In this document: piece after piece, positions 1 to 8,655 of the stretch
Layout: each line of letters opens with the position of its first letter
Numbering within the stretch: position 1 is the stretch's first letter
Assembly: GCA_017744935.1 (NCBI GenBank)
Contig: JAGIAI010000042.1
Location: 1 to 43,280, forward strand
From: Variovorax sp.
Lineage (GTDB): Bacteria; Pseudomonadota; Gammaproteobacteria; Burkholderiales; Burkholderiaceae_C
Reading direction: 5' to 3'
Length of the DNA: 43,280 nucleotides
The notes under the pieces: generated by a model
Database searches by the model: none
What the model saw: the letters and a program-made list of their open reading frames with translations, nothing else
What the model was told of the DNA's origin: nothing
Translations under genes and position numbers: made by a program

Positions 1-798
1 CGGCACGTCCAGGCCGGCCGGGTGGAACAGCGTGGTGCGGTGGTCCTGCACCGCCACCACCTTGGCGCCCGCCTCGGCGAAGAGTTCGGCCGCCACCGAG
101 CCCACGTTGCCGAAGCCCTGCACCGCCACGCGCGCGCCCTGCAGCGGCAGGCCCAGACGGCGCGCCGCCTCGCGGCCGGTGACGAACACGCCGCGGCCCG
201 TGGCCTTGACCCGGCCCAGCGAGCCGCCCAGGTGGATCGGCTTGCCAGTGACCACGCCCGTGGCGGTCGAGCCGGTGTTCATCGAGTAGGTGTCCATCAT
301 CCAGGCCATGATCTGGCCGTTGGTGTTGACGTCCGGCGCGGGGATGTCGGAATGCGGGCCGATGATGAGGCCGATCTCGCTGGTGTAGCGGCGCGTCATC
401 TTCTCCAGCTCCTTCTGCGACAGCTTCTTGGGGTCGACGCGAATGCCGCCCTTGGCGCCGCCGTAGGGCAGGTTGACGGCCGCGCACTTGACGGTCATCC
501 AGGCCGACAGGGCCATCACTTCCTCCAGCGTCACGTCGGGGTGGAAGCGCACGCCGCCCTTGCCCGGCCCGCGCGAGAGGTTGTGCTGCACGCGGAAGCC
601 CTCGAAGTGGGCGATGGTGCCGTCGTCCATCTCGATCGGCACGTCCACGATCAGCGCCCGCTTGGGACGCTTGAGGGTCTCGGCCCAGCGGCCCAGGTGG
701 CCCAGGTAGGGCACCACACGGTCGACCTGCGACAGGTAGGTGCCCCAGGGGCTGGTGGAGGACGGGTGGACGTACGAGAGTTCGCTGGACTGCTGCAT
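1..798 (-). CDS. gdhA: Glu/Leu/Phe/Val-type glutamate dehydrogenase, N-terminal part
   Basis: Catalyses reversible NAD(P)-dependent oxidative deamination of glutamate to 2-oxoglutarate and ammonia in the cytoplasm. The 266 visible codons start at ATG 796-798 and run off the left edge, so the C-terminal part is missing. The dimerisation/substrate domain is recognisable: RVQHNLSRGPGKGGVRFHP is followed by MTVKCAAVNLPYGGAKGGI, which carries the family's catalytic-lysine motif (PYGGAKGG). A typical GPHSDIPAPDVNT stretch follows. The Rossmann domain begins near the window edge (VAVQGFGNVGSVAAELF). The gene is read away from yggS, with a 166-bp gap that holds nothing recognisable. Family assignment is firm; coenzyme preference (NAD or NADP) cannot be told from this fragment. 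Confidence 0.95.
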   Translation of the reverse strand, partial: MQQSSELSYVHPSSTSPWGTYLSQVDRVVPYLGHLGRWAETLKRPKRALIVDVPIEMDDGTIAHFEGFRVQHNLSRGPGKGGVRFHPDVTLEEVMALSAWMTVKCAAVNLPYGGAKGGIRVDPKKLSQKELEKMTRRYTSEIGLIIGPHSDIPAPDVNTNGQIMAWMMDTYSMNTGSTATGVVTGKPIHLGGSLGRVKATGRGVFVTGREAARRLGLPLQGARVAVQGFGNVGSVAAELFAEAGAKVVAVQDHRTTLFHPAGLDVP

Positions 799-964
799 GG
801 TGAGGAGGCCTCGGTGGTGCGGATGGCCGCGACGATAGGCCGCCCGACCGCGCCGCGCCAGGGGCCATGCCGCCGGCGACGGACCTTATGCGCGAGCGGC
901 AAGGCGGGGGGATCGGGCGATCGGACGCTCGATCAGTCCGGCCGGCTCGCCGCCCGGCCCTGCC

Positions 965-1687
965 TCAGGCGGCCGGCGCGGCGGCGGCCCCGGCGCGCGG
1001 CCGGCCGCCGAAGATGGCGGTGCCCACGCGCACCATCGTGCTGCCGGCGGCGATGGCCGATTCGAGGTCGGCGCTCATGCCCATCGAGAGGGTGTCCAGC
1101 GGCAGCCCCAGCGCATCGCGCAGCCGGGCCGCCAGATCGGCCACCCGGGCGAAGACGGCCCGCTCGGCGGCGTCGTCGGGCTGCGGCTCGGGAATGGCCA
1201 TCAGCCCGCGCAGCACCAGCTGCGGCAGCGCCGCCACCTCGCGCGCCAGCGCCAGGGTCTCCTCCGGCGTCACCCCCGACTTGTTGGCGCCGCCGTCGAT
1301 GTTGACCTGCAGGCAGACCTGCAGCGGTGGCAGCCCCGGCGGCCGCTGCTGCGACAGCCGCTGGGCGATCTTGAGCCGGTCCACGCTGTGCACCCAGTCG
1401 AACTGCTCGGCCACCGGCCGCGTCTTGTTGCTCTGCAGGGGGCCGATGCAGTGCCATTCCAGCTGGCCACGCAGGTCGGCCAGGGCGGCGATCTTGTCCA
1501 GCCCCTCCTGCACATAGTTCTCGCCGAAGGCCTGCTGGCCGGCGGCCACGGCATCGCGCACGGCCTCGGGTCCGAAGGTCTTGGAGACGGCCAGCAGCCG
1601 CACGCCGGCCGGATCGCGGCCGGCCGCCTCGCAGGCGCGCACGATCCGTGCATGAACCTGCTGGAGCTGCTCACTCGTCGTAGTCAT
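965..1687 (-). CDS. yggS: YggS/PLPBP family pyridoxal-phosphate homeostasis protein
   Basis: A single-domain PLP-binding TIM-barrel protein without known enzymatic activity that helps control free pyridoxal phosphate and amino/keto acid balance. The 240 residues match the family length. The PLP lysine is visible as K36 in LLAVSKTF, followed by the typical FGENYVQEGLDK and WHCIGPLQSNK segments; the C-terminal part has LSMGMSADLESAI and VRVGTAIFG, both family hallmarks. It is divergent from pilT across 48 bp, an arrangement also known from Pseudomonas, where this gene flanks pilT. The C-terminal Ala/Pro-rich tail (GAAAAPAA) is likely disordered. Assignment is secure. Confidence 0.97.
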   Translation of the reverse strand: MTTTSEQLQQVHARIVRACEAAGRDPAGVRLLAVSKTFGPEAVRDAVAAGQQAFGENYVQEGLDKIAALADLRGQLEWHCIGPLQSNKTRPVAEQFDWVHSVDRLKIAQRLSQQRPPGLPPLQVCLQVNIDGGANKSGVTPEETLALAREVAALPQLVLRGLMAIPEPQPDDAAERAVFARVADLAARLRDALGLPLDTLSMGMSADLESAIAAGSTMVRVGTAIFGGRPRAGAAAAPAA

Positions 1688-1693
1688 AATTGC

Positions 1694-1706
1694 TGAAACC
1701 GTTTCA
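1694..1706. promoter_or_regulatory. Perfect palindrome in the yggS/pilT divergent promoter region
   Basis: The 13-bp sequence TGAAACCGTTTCA is a perfect inverted repeat (6-bp arms around one C). It lies seven bases beyond the yggS start codon and 29 bases before the pilT GTG, so a protein binding here could act on both genes. Its function is inferred from position only. Confidence 0.3.
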
Positions 1707-1735
1707 AAACGTCACGAAGTCTAGAGAGGTCGCGC

Positions 1736-2779
1736 GTGGACATCACCCAGTTGCTGGCATTCAGCGTCAAGAACAAGGCCTCGGACCTGCACCTCTCGGC
1801 CGGCCTGCCGCCGCTGATCCGCGTGCATGGCGATGTGCGCCGCATCAACCTCGACCCCATGGAGCACAAGGAAGTGCATGCCATGGTGTACGACATCATG
1901 AACGACGCGCAGCGCAAGCATTACGAGGAGTTCCTGGAGATCGACTTCTCGTTCGAGATCGAGGGCCTGGCGCGCTTCCGGGTCAATGCCTTCAACCAGC
2001 AGCGCGGCTGCGCGGCGGTGTTCCGGACCATCCCGTCGAAGGTGCTGACGCTGGAGCAGCTGAATGCGCCGCGGATTTTCGGCGAGCTCGCGCTCAAGCC
2101 ACGCGGGCTGGTGCTGGTGACCGGGCCGACCGGCTCCGGCAAGTCGACCACGCTGGCGGCGATGGTCAACCACCTCAACGAGACCGAGTACGGCCACATC
2201 CTGACGGTGGAAGACCCGATCGAGTTCGTGCACGAGTCCAAGAAGTGCCTGATCAACCAGCGCGAGGTCGGGCCCATGACCCTGAGCTTCGCCAACGCCC
2301 TGCGCTCGGCGCTGCGCGAGGACCCGGATGCGATCCTGGTGGGCGAGCTGCGCGACCTGGAGACCATCCGCCTGGCGCTCACGGCGGCCGAGACGGGCCA
2401 CCTGGTGTTCGGCACGCTGCACACCTCCAGCGCCGCCAAGACCATCGACCGGATCATCGACGTCTTCCCCGGCGAGGAGAAGGAGATGGTGCGGGCGATG
2501 CTGTCGGAATCGCTGCAGGCCGTGATCTCGCAGACGCTGTGCAAGACCAAGGACGGCCAGGGCCGCGTGGCTGCACACGAGATCATGCTCGGCACACCCG
2601 CGATTCGGAACCTGATCCGCGAAGGCAAGGTCGCGCAGATGTATTCGTCGATCCAGACCGGTCAGGGCCAGGGCATGCAGACGCTGGACCAGAACCTCAC
2701 CGACCTCGTGCGGCGCAATGTCATATCCTCGGCCGAAGCGCGCAGCAAAGCCAAGATCCCCGAGAATTTCCCGGGCTGA
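1736..2779 (+). CDS. pilT: Type IV pilus retraction ATPase PilT
   Basis: Hexameric GspE/PilT-family ATPase that powers depolymerisation of type IV pili (twitching motility, DNA uptake) at the inner-membrane base of the pilus machine. The GTG start at 1736 is preceded by an AGAGAGGT ribosome-binding site. The 347 residues match the family. Visible motifs: Walker A GPTGSGKS at residues 130-137 (K136), Asp box LTVEDPIEF, Walker B IRLALTAAETGH region with the preceding DAILVGELRD, His box FGTLHTSS, and the PilT-specific C-terminal AIRNLIREGK needed for retraction. pilU follows 29 bp downstream and is presumably co-transcribed. Very high confidence. Confidence 0.98.
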   Translation: MDITQLLAFSVKNKASDLHLSAGLPPLIRVHGDVRRINLDPMEHKEVHAMVYDIMNDAQRKHYEEFLEIDFSFEIEGLARFRVNAFNQQRGCAAVFRTIPSKVLTLEQLNAPRIFGELALKPRGLVLVTGPTGSGKSTTLAAMVNHLNETEYGHILTVEDPIEFVHESKKCLINQREVGPMTLSFANALRSALREDPDAILVGELRDLETIRLALTAAETGHLVFGTLHTSSAAKTIDRIIDVFPGEEKEMVRAMLSESLQAVISQTLCKTKDGQGRVAAHEIMLGTPAIRNLIREGKVAQMYSSIQTGQGQGMQTLDQNLTDLVRRNVISSAEARSKAKIPENFPG

Positions 2780-2808
2780 CCTCCAGCCACGGCAATCGGA
2801 GCAAACAC

Positions 2809-3945
2809 ATGGAACGCGATCAGGCCAGTCAGTTCATCAACGACCTGCTGAAGCTCATGGTGAGCCGCAACGGCAGCGACCTGTTCATCACCGCCGACTT
2901 CCCGCCGGCGATCAAGGTGGACGGCAAGGTCACGAAGGTGTCGCAGCAGGCGCTCGGCGCGCAACACACACTGGCGCTCACCCGATCAATCATGAACGAC
3001 CGCCAGACGGCAGAGTTCGAGCGCACCAAGGAGTGCAACTTCGCGATCTCGCCGACCGGCATCGGCCGCTTCCGCGTGAATGCCTTCGTGCAGCAAGGCA
3101 AGGTCGGCATGGTGCTGCGGACCATTCCCGCCAAACTGCCGACCATCGACGGACTCGGCATGCCGCAGATCCTCAAGGACGTCTCGATGACGAAGCGCGG
3201 GCTGTGCATCCTGGTCGGCGCCACGGGCTCGGGCAAGTCGACCACGCTGGCCGCGATGATTGACTGGCGCAACGAGAATTCCTTCGGTCACATCGTCACG
3301 GTCGAGGACCCGGTCGAGTTCGTGCACCCTCACAAGAACTGCGTGGTCACCCAGCGCGAAGTCGGCATCGACACCGACAGCTGGGAAGCCGCACTCAAGA
3401 ACACGCTGCGGCAAGCGCCCGACGTGATCCTGATGGGTGAAATCCGCGACCGCGAGACCATGGAGCACGCGGTGGCCTTCGCCGAGACGGGCCACCTGTG
3501 CATGGCCACGCTGCACGCCAACAGCGCCAACCAGGCGCTGGACCGGATCATCAACTTCTTCCCCGAAGAGCGCCGTCCGCAGCTGCTGATGGACCTGGCG
3601 CTGAACCTGCGCTCGCTGGTCTCGCAGCGCCTGATTCCGACGGAAGACGGCCACGGCCGCATTGCCGCGGTCGAAATCCTGCTGAACACGCCGCTGATCT
3701 CCGACCTGATCTTCAAGGGCGAAGTCGGCGAGATCAAGGAGATCATGAAGAAGAGCCGCAACCTCGGCATGCAGACCTTCGACCAGGCGCTGTTCGACCT
3801 GTTCGAAGGCCACGCGATCTCCTTCGAGGATGCACTGCGCAACGCCGACTCGGCGAATGACCTGCGGCTGCAGATCAAGCTCAACAGTCAGCGCGCCCGC
3901 ACGACCGACTTGTCCGCAGGCACGGAACACTTCGCGATCGTTTAG
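2809..3945 (+). CDS. pilU: PilT-like ATPase PilU
   Basis: PilT paralogue that assists pilus retraction under load. Translation starts at ATG 2809, with a CGGAGC ribosome-binding site about 8 bases upstream, giving 378 residues. Walker A is GATGSGKS at residues 137-144 (K143); the Asp box reads VTVEDPVEF, Walker B DVILMGEIRD and the His box MATLHANS. The AIRNLIRE motif of PilT is replaced by LISDLIFKGEVGEI, the expected PilU difference. The stop codon TAG (3943-3945) coincides with the first bases of a dispersed hairpin repeat, so the native terminus may have been altered by that insertion. It forms an operon with pilT. Confidence 0.97.
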   Translation: MERDQASQFINDLLKLMVSRNGSDLFITADFPPAIKVDGKVTKVSQQALGAQHTLALTRSIMNDRQTAEFERTKECNFAISPTGIGRFRVNAFVQQGKVGMVLRTIPAKLPTIDGLGMPQILKDVSMTKRGLCILVGATGSGKSTTLAAMIDWRNENSFGHIVTVEDPVEFVHPHKNCVVTQREVGIDTDSWEAALKNTLRQAPDVILMGEIRDRETMEHAVAFAETGHLCMATLHANSANQALDRIINFFPEERRPQLLMDLALNLRSLVSQRLIPTEDGHGRIAAVEILLNTPLISDLIFKGEVGEIKEIMKKSRNLGMQTFDQALFDLFEGHAISFEDALRNADSANDLRLQIKLNSQRARTTDLSAGTEHFAIV

Positions 3946-4045
3946 CTCGCCCCCAGGCTCCGCGCACTTCGTGTCGCTTCGCCAACCCCCTACCGGGGGC
4001 AACACCAGCGGCCCGGCAGAGCCGGTTCCGCGGTGTTTCTGGAAG
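3943..4045 (+). repeat. Dispersed hairpin element, copy 1
   Basis: First of five related elements of about 100 bp. It begins TAGCTCGCCCCCAGGCT, where the TAG is the pilU stop codon. A short hairpin follows (CCCCC 3986-3990 / GGGGG 3995-3999), then a long hairpin at 4001-4037 with stacked stems AACACC/GGTGTT, GCGG/CCGC and CCGGC/GCCGG around an AGA loop. There are no open reading frame, transposase or T-tract, so it resembles a REP-like non-autonomous element rather than an insertion sequence. Confidence 0.85.
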
Positions 4046-4070
4046 GGCCGGCCGCGCTAAGCTTGCGGCC

Positions 4071-4988
4071 ATGAGTCTTACCCCCAAAACCTACGACACC
4101 ATCCCGCCGCAAAAGGTCGCCTTCCTCGGCCTTGGCGTGATGGGCTACCCGATGGCCGGCCATCTTGCGCTGGCTGGTCACAGCGTGACGGTCTACAACC
4201 GGACCGACACCAAATCCGACGCCTGGATTGCCGAATTCAAGCCGCAGGCCAAGGGCACCCTCGCCCACTCATCCACGCCGCGCGGTGCCGCATCGAACGC
4301 GGACATCGTCTTCTGCTGTGTCGGCAACGACGACGACCTGCGCTCGGTCACACTCGGCGAAAACGGCGCCTTCGCGGACATGCCGAAGGGCGCGGTCTTC
4401 GTCGACCACACGACCGCATCTGCCGACGTCGCACGCGAGCTTTCCAAGGCCGCGATCGCCAAGGGCCTGCAGTTCATCGATGCGCCGGTCTCCGGTGGAC
4501 AGGCCGGCGCGCAGAACGGCGTGCTGACCGTGATGTGCGGCGGCGACGCGGCCACTTTCGACCGCGTCAAGCCCGTGATCTCGGCATTCGCGCGTGCCTG
4601 CACGCTGCTCGGTGAAAGCGGCGCCGGCCAGCTCGCGAAGATGGTGAATCAGATTGCCATCGCAGGCTTGGTGCAGGGCCTGTCCGAAGCCATCGCCTTC
4701 GGCATGCGCGCCGGCCTCGACATGAACGAGGTGCTCGGCGTGATCGGCAAGGGCGCGGCGCAGAGCTGGCAGATGGACAACCGCGGCAAGACGATGATCG
4801 ACGGCAAGTTCGACTTCGGCTTCGCGGTCGACTGGATGCGCAAGGACCTCGGTCTGGTGCTCGACGAAGCCAAGCGCAACGGCGCGCGCCTGCCGGTGAC
4901 TGCGCTGGTCGACCAGTTTTACGCCGACGTGCAGCAGGCCGGCGGAGCCCGCTGGGATACGTCGAGCCTGATCACACGCCTGAAGTAG
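4071..4988 (+). CDS. 3-hydroxyisobutyrate dehydrogenase family NAD(P)-dependent oxidoreductase
   Basis: A 305-residue beta-hydroxyacid dehydrogenase. The N-terminal Rossmann fold shows VAFLGLGVMGYPMAGHL (GxGxxG at residues 20-25). The substrate motif FIDAPVSGGQAGAQNG and the catalytic lysine in GQLAKMVNQI (K190, with N193) are intact, so the enzyme should be active. Family members oxidise 3-hydroxyisobutyrate, tartronate semialdehyde and related acids; the sequence does not show which. It lies alone downstream of pilTU and hairpin copy 1, with dolP converging from the right 18 bp away. No good ribosome-binding site is visible before ATG 4071; an extended N-terminus of about 13 residues precedes the fold. 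Confidence 0.92.
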   Translation: MSLTPKTYDTIPPQKVAFLGLGVMGYPMAGHLALAGHSVTVYNRTDTKSDAWIAEFKPQAKGTLAHSSTPRGAASNADIVFCCVGNDDDLRSVTLGENGAFADMPKGAVFVDHTTASADVARELSKAAIAKGLQFIDAPVSGGQAGAQNGVLTVMCGGDAATFDRVKPVISAFARACTLLGESGAGQLAKMVNQIAIAGLVQGLSEAIAFGMRAGLDMNEVLGVIGKGAAQSWQMDNRGKTMIDGKFDFGFAVDWMRKDLGLVLDEAKRNGARLPVTALVDQFYADVQQAGGARWDTSSLITRLK

Positions 4989-5006
4989 GCGCGTTGCCGG
5001 TGAGCT

Positions 5007-5825
5007 TCAGCGCACCGGCGTCGTGACCACTCCGCTGCTGGCCGGCACCGTGGCGGGCGCCGCCGACCCGGATGCGGGCAGCGGTTCCATCGGCGGCAGC
5101 GGCACGCGCGAGGAAGAAGTCGAGCCGGACGTCGAAGCCGGCGCCGAAGAAGAGCCCGACGTCGATGATCCGGACCCACTGTTCAGCGACGAAAGCGGCT
5201 GCTGCGCCTTCAGGTTCGCGAGGTCTTGCTCGCCGATGACCTCCACCATGCGCACGACCTTCTGCACGCCCGAGGTGTTGCGCGCCACATCGGTGGCGCG
5301 ATCGGTCTCGCGGCGCGTGGCGATGCCCATCAGGTAAACCACGCCGCGCTCGGTCACGACCTTGAACGAGTTCGCGAAGATGTCGTTCTGGTCGAGCAGC
5401 GCAGCCTTCACCTTGCCGGTGATGAACGTGTCGTTCGAGCGATCCGGAAAGCTGCTGCCGGGCCCGACCACCACTTCATTGACGACGGAGCGCACGTTGT
5501 CCACGCCGCGGATCGTGTCTTCGACCTTTCGCTTGTCGGCTTCCGAACCCACGGTGCCGGTGAGCAGCACCTGTCGGTTGAAGCTCGTGACCGTCACATT
5601 CATGTAATCGTTGGCGATGTCGCGGATACGTGCCGCGCCGCGCAATTCGATGGCCTGGTCGTCAACCTGCGCGGTCGAGGTCCGGCGATCGGTGGCCACC
5701 ATGCCGGCGCCCGCCACCGCAGCGCCTCCGACCACCAGCGGCGCGCAAGCGGAGAGGCATGCGAGCGATACGGCGCCTGCAGCCAATGCGATCGCGATGC
5801 GTTGTGCGGTGATGGTCGTTGTCAT
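5007..5825 (-). CDS. dolP: BON-domain outer-membrane lipoprotein DolP (YraP-like)
   Basis: A 272-residue lipoprotein with two BON domains, related to Escherichia coli DolP (YraP), which supports outer-membrane integrity. The start chosen is ATG 5823-5825, preceded by AGGAAGG; the signal peptide then ends in lipobox LSAC with acylated C27. BON1 covers roughly residues 60-125 (ending VRSVVNEVVVG) and BON2 roughly 130-200 (FITGKVKAALLDQN to VVRMVEVIG). The last 70 residues are a low-complexity Ser/Gly/Pro tail that is absent from the E. coli protein. diaA, yraN and rsmI lie close by, as in E. coli, although a patatin gene intervenes here. A longer in-frame start at 5909 lacks a ribosome-binding site and would bury the signal peptide. 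Confidence 0.9.
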   Translation of the reverse strand: MTTTITAQRIAIALAAGAVSLACLSACAPLVVGGAAVAGAGMVATDRRTSTAQVDDQAIELRGAARIRDIANDYMNVTVTSFNRQVLLTGTVGSEADKRKVEDTIRGVDNVRSVVNEVVVGPGSSFPDRSNDTFITGKVKAALLDQNDIFANSFKVVTERGVVYLMGIATRRETDRATDVARNTSGVQKVVRMVEVIGEQDLANLKAQQPLSSLNSGSGSSTSGSSSAPASTSGSTSSSRVPLPPMEPLPASGSAAPATVPASSGVVTTPVR

Positions 5826-6027
5826 GAATTCAAGCCTTCCTGCTGCGTAGTGAGATCGAGATCGCCGATGGTAGCCCAGCGACTTTTGGGCGCGGTTACG
5901 ACGTGTCATCTGGACGGCATTCCTGCAATTTACGCTAGGCTAGCCGTCCGGATGCGTAGGATGGCGCGCTTGTTGCGAGCAATTCCTGATGTCTGTTGCA
6001 TGCGATCGAGCGAGGAAGGGCACTCAC

Positions 6028-7515
6028 TTGAATCCACATCTTGAACCGAAGACGAGGCTGGCTCAACGACTGGCCGCCGCGCTTCTTCCAATGGCGGCGC
6101 TGGTCCTTGCCGGATGCAACTCGATGGCGCCAGTCAATCCACGCATCGACCATGTGGACCTCGACCACGGCTATCGCGTCGGCAAGATGCTCAAGCGATC
6201 GCACGGCGTCAAGAATGATCCGGACACGCTTTTCATGCTGACCTTCTCGGGCGGTGGCACGCGCGCAGCGGCCTTTTCGTACGGTGTGCTCGAAGAACTC
6301 CGCCGCACGAACGTGAAGATCAACGGCAAAGACGTGAATCTTCTGTCCGAGGTCGACGCTATCGCGGGTGTTTCGGGCGGCAGCTTTACCGCGCTCGCCT
6401 ACGCGCTTTACGGCGACAAGCTCTTCACCGAATACGAACCCCGCTTCCTCAAGCGGGACGTGCAGGGTACGCTCACCCGACGCGCGTTGAATCCACTCAA
6501 CTGGTTCGCGCTCGGCAGTGGTCTCTACGGCCGATCGGAGCTCGCCGCGGACTACTACGACGAGATACTTTTCAACGGCGCGACCTTCAACGACCTGATC
6601 GACAAGAACACGCCGGCTACCGCCGTCACGGGGACCGATCTGTCCACCGGCGCGCGCTTCCAGTTCTCGCAAGACCACTTCGACCTGCTGTGCTCCGATC
6701 TTGGACAGGTTCGCCTCGCACGCGCGGCCGCGACTTCGTCTGCAGTGCCCGCCGTGCTCTCGCCGGTCACGTATCACAACTACGGGGGCCACTGCGGCGC
6801 GGTCATGCCGCCCTGGGTGAGAGACGTCACCCGAGTCGACAGCCCTTCGCGCCCGGCCGGGCGTGCGCTGCTTCGCTACCGCGACATGCAGAGCTTTCAG
6901 GACAGCGAGAACCGCCCGTACCTGCACGTCGTCGACGGCGGCGTGTCCGACAACCTCGGCCTGCGCGGACTGCTGGAAGCGCTAGAAGAAGTCGAAGCCA
7001 GCCCGGCGTTTCAGGAACAGGTGGGCCTCAAGAATCTGCGCAGGATCGTGGTGGTCGTCGTCAACTCGCGCTCGTCGCCCGACACCGACTGGGACCGCCG
7101 TCCGAACGCGCCGGGCATCGTGTCGCAACTCTTCCAGTCGTCGAGCGTTCCGATCGATCATTTTTCGTCCGAGTCGGTGGAATTGCTGAAGGACATTGCC
7201 CAGCGCTGGGCCGACAAGCGCCAGCTCGAAGTGGCCGAGCGCCGGCTGGCAGGCATGTCGAAAGCGCAAGCGGAAGCCTCGATCCCCAACCTGCGCTTCG
7301 ATGCGATCGACGTCAGCTTTGAATCCATCGCAGACCCCGAAGAGCGCCGCTACTTCATGAACCTGCCGACCAGCTTCGTGCTGTCCGAAGAGGCCGTGGA
7401 CCGCCTTCGAGACCTGGGCGGCCGACTGCTCCGCGAATCGCCGGCGTTCAAGGAACTGGAAAAGGACCTGAGCGAGAGCACTCCGCCCTCGGCGCGAAAG
7501 CCGGCTCAGCCGTAG
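6028..7515 (+). CDS. Patatin-like phospholipase lipoprotein
   Basis: A predicted acylated periplasmic or outer-membrane lipase with a patatin fold, acting on phospholipids or other acyl esters. I chose TTG 6028 because AGGAAGGG lies 7 bases before it and it yields a compact lipoprotein signal peptide ending LAGC (C30). ATG 5989 is in frame but has no ribosome-binding site and adds 13 residues before the signal peptide. Catalytic features are complete: oxyanion loop GGGTRA (residues 75-80), nucleophile elbow GVSGG with S116, and the DGG motif with D303. The gene lies between dolP and diaA and runs opposite to both, so it breaks what is a contiguous group in enterobacteria. Substrate unknown. 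Confidence 0.9.
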   Translation: MNPHLEPKTRLAQRLAAALLPMAALVLAGCNSMAPVNPRIDHVDLDHGYRVGKMLKRSHGVKNDPDTLFMLTFSGGGTRAAAFSYGVLEELRRTNVKINGKDVNLLSEVDAIAGVSGGSFTALAYALYGDKLFTEYEPRFLKRDVQGTLTRRALNPLNWFALGSGLYGRSELAADYYDEILFNGATFNDLIDKNTPATAVTGTDLSTGARFQFSQDHFDLLCSDLGQVRLARAAATSSAVPAVLSPVTYHNYGGHCGAVMPPWVRDVTRVDSPSRPAGRALLRYRDMQSFQDSENRPYLHVVDGGVSDNLGLRGLLEALEEVEASPAFQEQVGLKNLRRIVVVVVNSRSSPDTDWDRRPNAPGIVSQLFQSSSVPIDHFSSESVELLKDIAQRWADKRQLEVAERRLAGMSKAQAEASIPNLRFDAIDVSFESIADPEERRYFMNLPTSFVLSEEAVDRLRDLGGRLLRESPAFKELEKDLSESTPPSARKPAQP

Positions 7516-7521
7516 ATCTGC

Positions 7522-8157
7522 TCAGGCGGACAGCAGCGAAGAGTCGGTGTCCTGGTCGCCCAGCAACTGGGCGTCCACGCCGTCGCAGAAGCAATGCAGC
7601 GTGAGCAGATGGACTTCCTGGATGCGCGCTGGGCGCTCGTGCGGCACGCAAACCAGCACGTCGGTTTCGCGCAATGCGCGGCCGACTGCGCCGCCATTGC
7701 CGCCGCCCGTATTGCCCGCATTGCCGAGCAGCGCGATCACGGTCATGTCGCGCGCGTGGGCCGCCTCGACCGCAGCAAGCACTGCGGCGGACTGGCCGCT
7801 CGCGCTCAACGCCAGCAATACGTCGCCGGCCTGGCCGAGCGCGCGCACCTGCCGTGCATAGCAGTCGGGGTCGGACGCACCGGGCGTGTCGGCTGCGGGA
7901 TCGGTGGCATCGCCTTGCAAGGCGAGCGCGGCCAACTCGGGCCGGTCGCGCTCGAAACGGCCGACGAAATGCGTTGCGAACTGCGCGGCCAGATAGCTGG
8001 AGACACCCGCGCCGCAAGAAAGGATCTTGCCGCCGCTGGTGACGCACGCGAGCAGCGCCTGCATAGCCTGCGCGATGGGTTTTTCGAGAAGAGGGCCGGC
8101 CTGATATTTCAGGTCGGCGCTGTCGATGAAATGCTGCTGAATCCGTTGCTCAAGCAT
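7522..8157 (-). CDS. diaA: SIS-domain DnaA-initiator-associating protein DiaA / GmhA-like
   Basis: A 211-residue single SIS-domain protein close in layout to DiaA, a homotetramer that binds DnaA and promotes timely replication initiation; sedoheptulose-7-phosphate isomerase GmhA shares the fold. Visible: KILSCGAGVSSYLAAQF (sugar-phosphate loop), YARQVRALGQAGDVLLALSASGQS, MTVIALLGNAGN and PARIQEVHLLTLHCFCDGVD, all DiaA-like. The neighbours yraN, rsmI and dolP favour DiaA. Start chosen at ATG 8155-8157. A longer in-frame start at 8208 would translate 17 extra residues out of hairpin element copy 2, including TKCASLGG, and is unlikely. Confidence 0.88.
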   Translation of the reverse strand: MLEQRIQQHFIDSADLKYQAGPLLEKPIAQAMQALLACVTSGGKILSCGAGVSSYLAAQFATHFVGRFERDRPELAALALQGDATDPAADTPGASDPDCYARQVRALGQAGDVLLALSASGQSAAVLAAVEAAHARDMTVIALLGNAGNTGGGNGGAVGRALRETDVLVCVPHERPARIQEVHLLTLHCFCDGVDAQLLGDQDTDSSLLSA

Positions 8158-8167
8158 GGCAGGATGA

Positions 8168-8264
8168 TAGCTACCCCCCAGGCTCGCGCACTTCGTGTCG
8201 CTCTCCACCCCCTCAAGGGGGCGACCCCAGCGGCCCGGCGGAGCCGGTTCCGCGGGGTCCCTGG
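8168..8264 (+). repeat. Dispersed hairpin element, copy 2
   Basis: The element lies between the diaA start and the yraN stop (both minus-strand genes). It begins TAGCTACCCCCCAGGCT. The short hairpin pairs CCCCC (8208-8212) with GGGGG (8217-8221). The long hairpin at 8223-8259 has outer stem GACCCC/GGGGTC, where copy 1 has AACACC/GGTGTT: two stem positions differ and pairing is kept at both. It separates diaA from its presumed operon partner yraN. Confidence 0.85.
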
Positions 8265-8274
8265 CTTCGGGGCG

Positions 8275-8655
8275 CTATCCAGCGTCGAAAGCGCCTTGAA
8301 TCCACTCGATGCGATCCTCCATCAGCACCACGTCGAAGCGGCACGGTGGCAGTGTGCGAAGGCGGCTCAGGTAGTGCCGCGCGGCGAAGATGATGCGGCG
8401 CTGCTTCACACCCGTGATGCTGCCGCCCGCGCCGCCGTGCGTGCCTGATGCGCGGCGCCGTACTTCGACGAAGACCAGCGTGCCGTCGCTTGGTTCTCGC
8501 ATGACCAGATCGATCTCGCCGCCACCGCGGCCCGGCGTTCGATAATTGCGCGCGATCAGTTGCAGGCCTGCCGCCTGGAGATGATCGAGCGCGGCATCCT
8601 CGGCCGCATCGCCGCGCTCCTTGGTCGTGACCTTGTTGTTATGGAGAAATCCCAT
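8275..8655 (-). CDS. yraN: YraN family (UPF0102) putative endonuclease
   Basis: A 126-residue restriction-endonuclease-like fold protein of unknown cellular role, usually next to rsmI. The PD-(D/E)xK-type core is visible: E19 in GDAAEDAALDHL, then RNYRTPGRGGGEIDLV with E47/D49, then LVFVEVRRR with E64. The start is ATG 8653-8655, with GAGGGAG ten to sixteen bases upstream. This start shares base 8655 with the divergent rsmI TTG start, so each gene's ribosome-binding site sits inside the other's first codons. An in-frame ATG at 8763 would place 36 residues antisense to rsmI and is rejected. Confidence 0.92.
   Translation of the reverse strand: MGFLHNNKVTTKERGDAAEDAALDHLQAAGLQLIARNYRTPGRGGGEIDLVMREPSDGTLVFVEVRRRASGTHGGAGGSITGVKQRRIIFAARHYLSRLRTLPPCRFDVVLMEDRIEWIQGAFDAG

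Noticed and set aside
1690..2808. Upstream extension of the pilU frame through pilT
   Set aside because: It would read pilT out of frame; pilU has its own ATG and ribosome-binding site at 2809.
8158..8208. N-terminal extension of diaA
   Set aside because: The extra 17 codons are translated hairpin element; the SIS protein normally begins at MLEQRIQQ.
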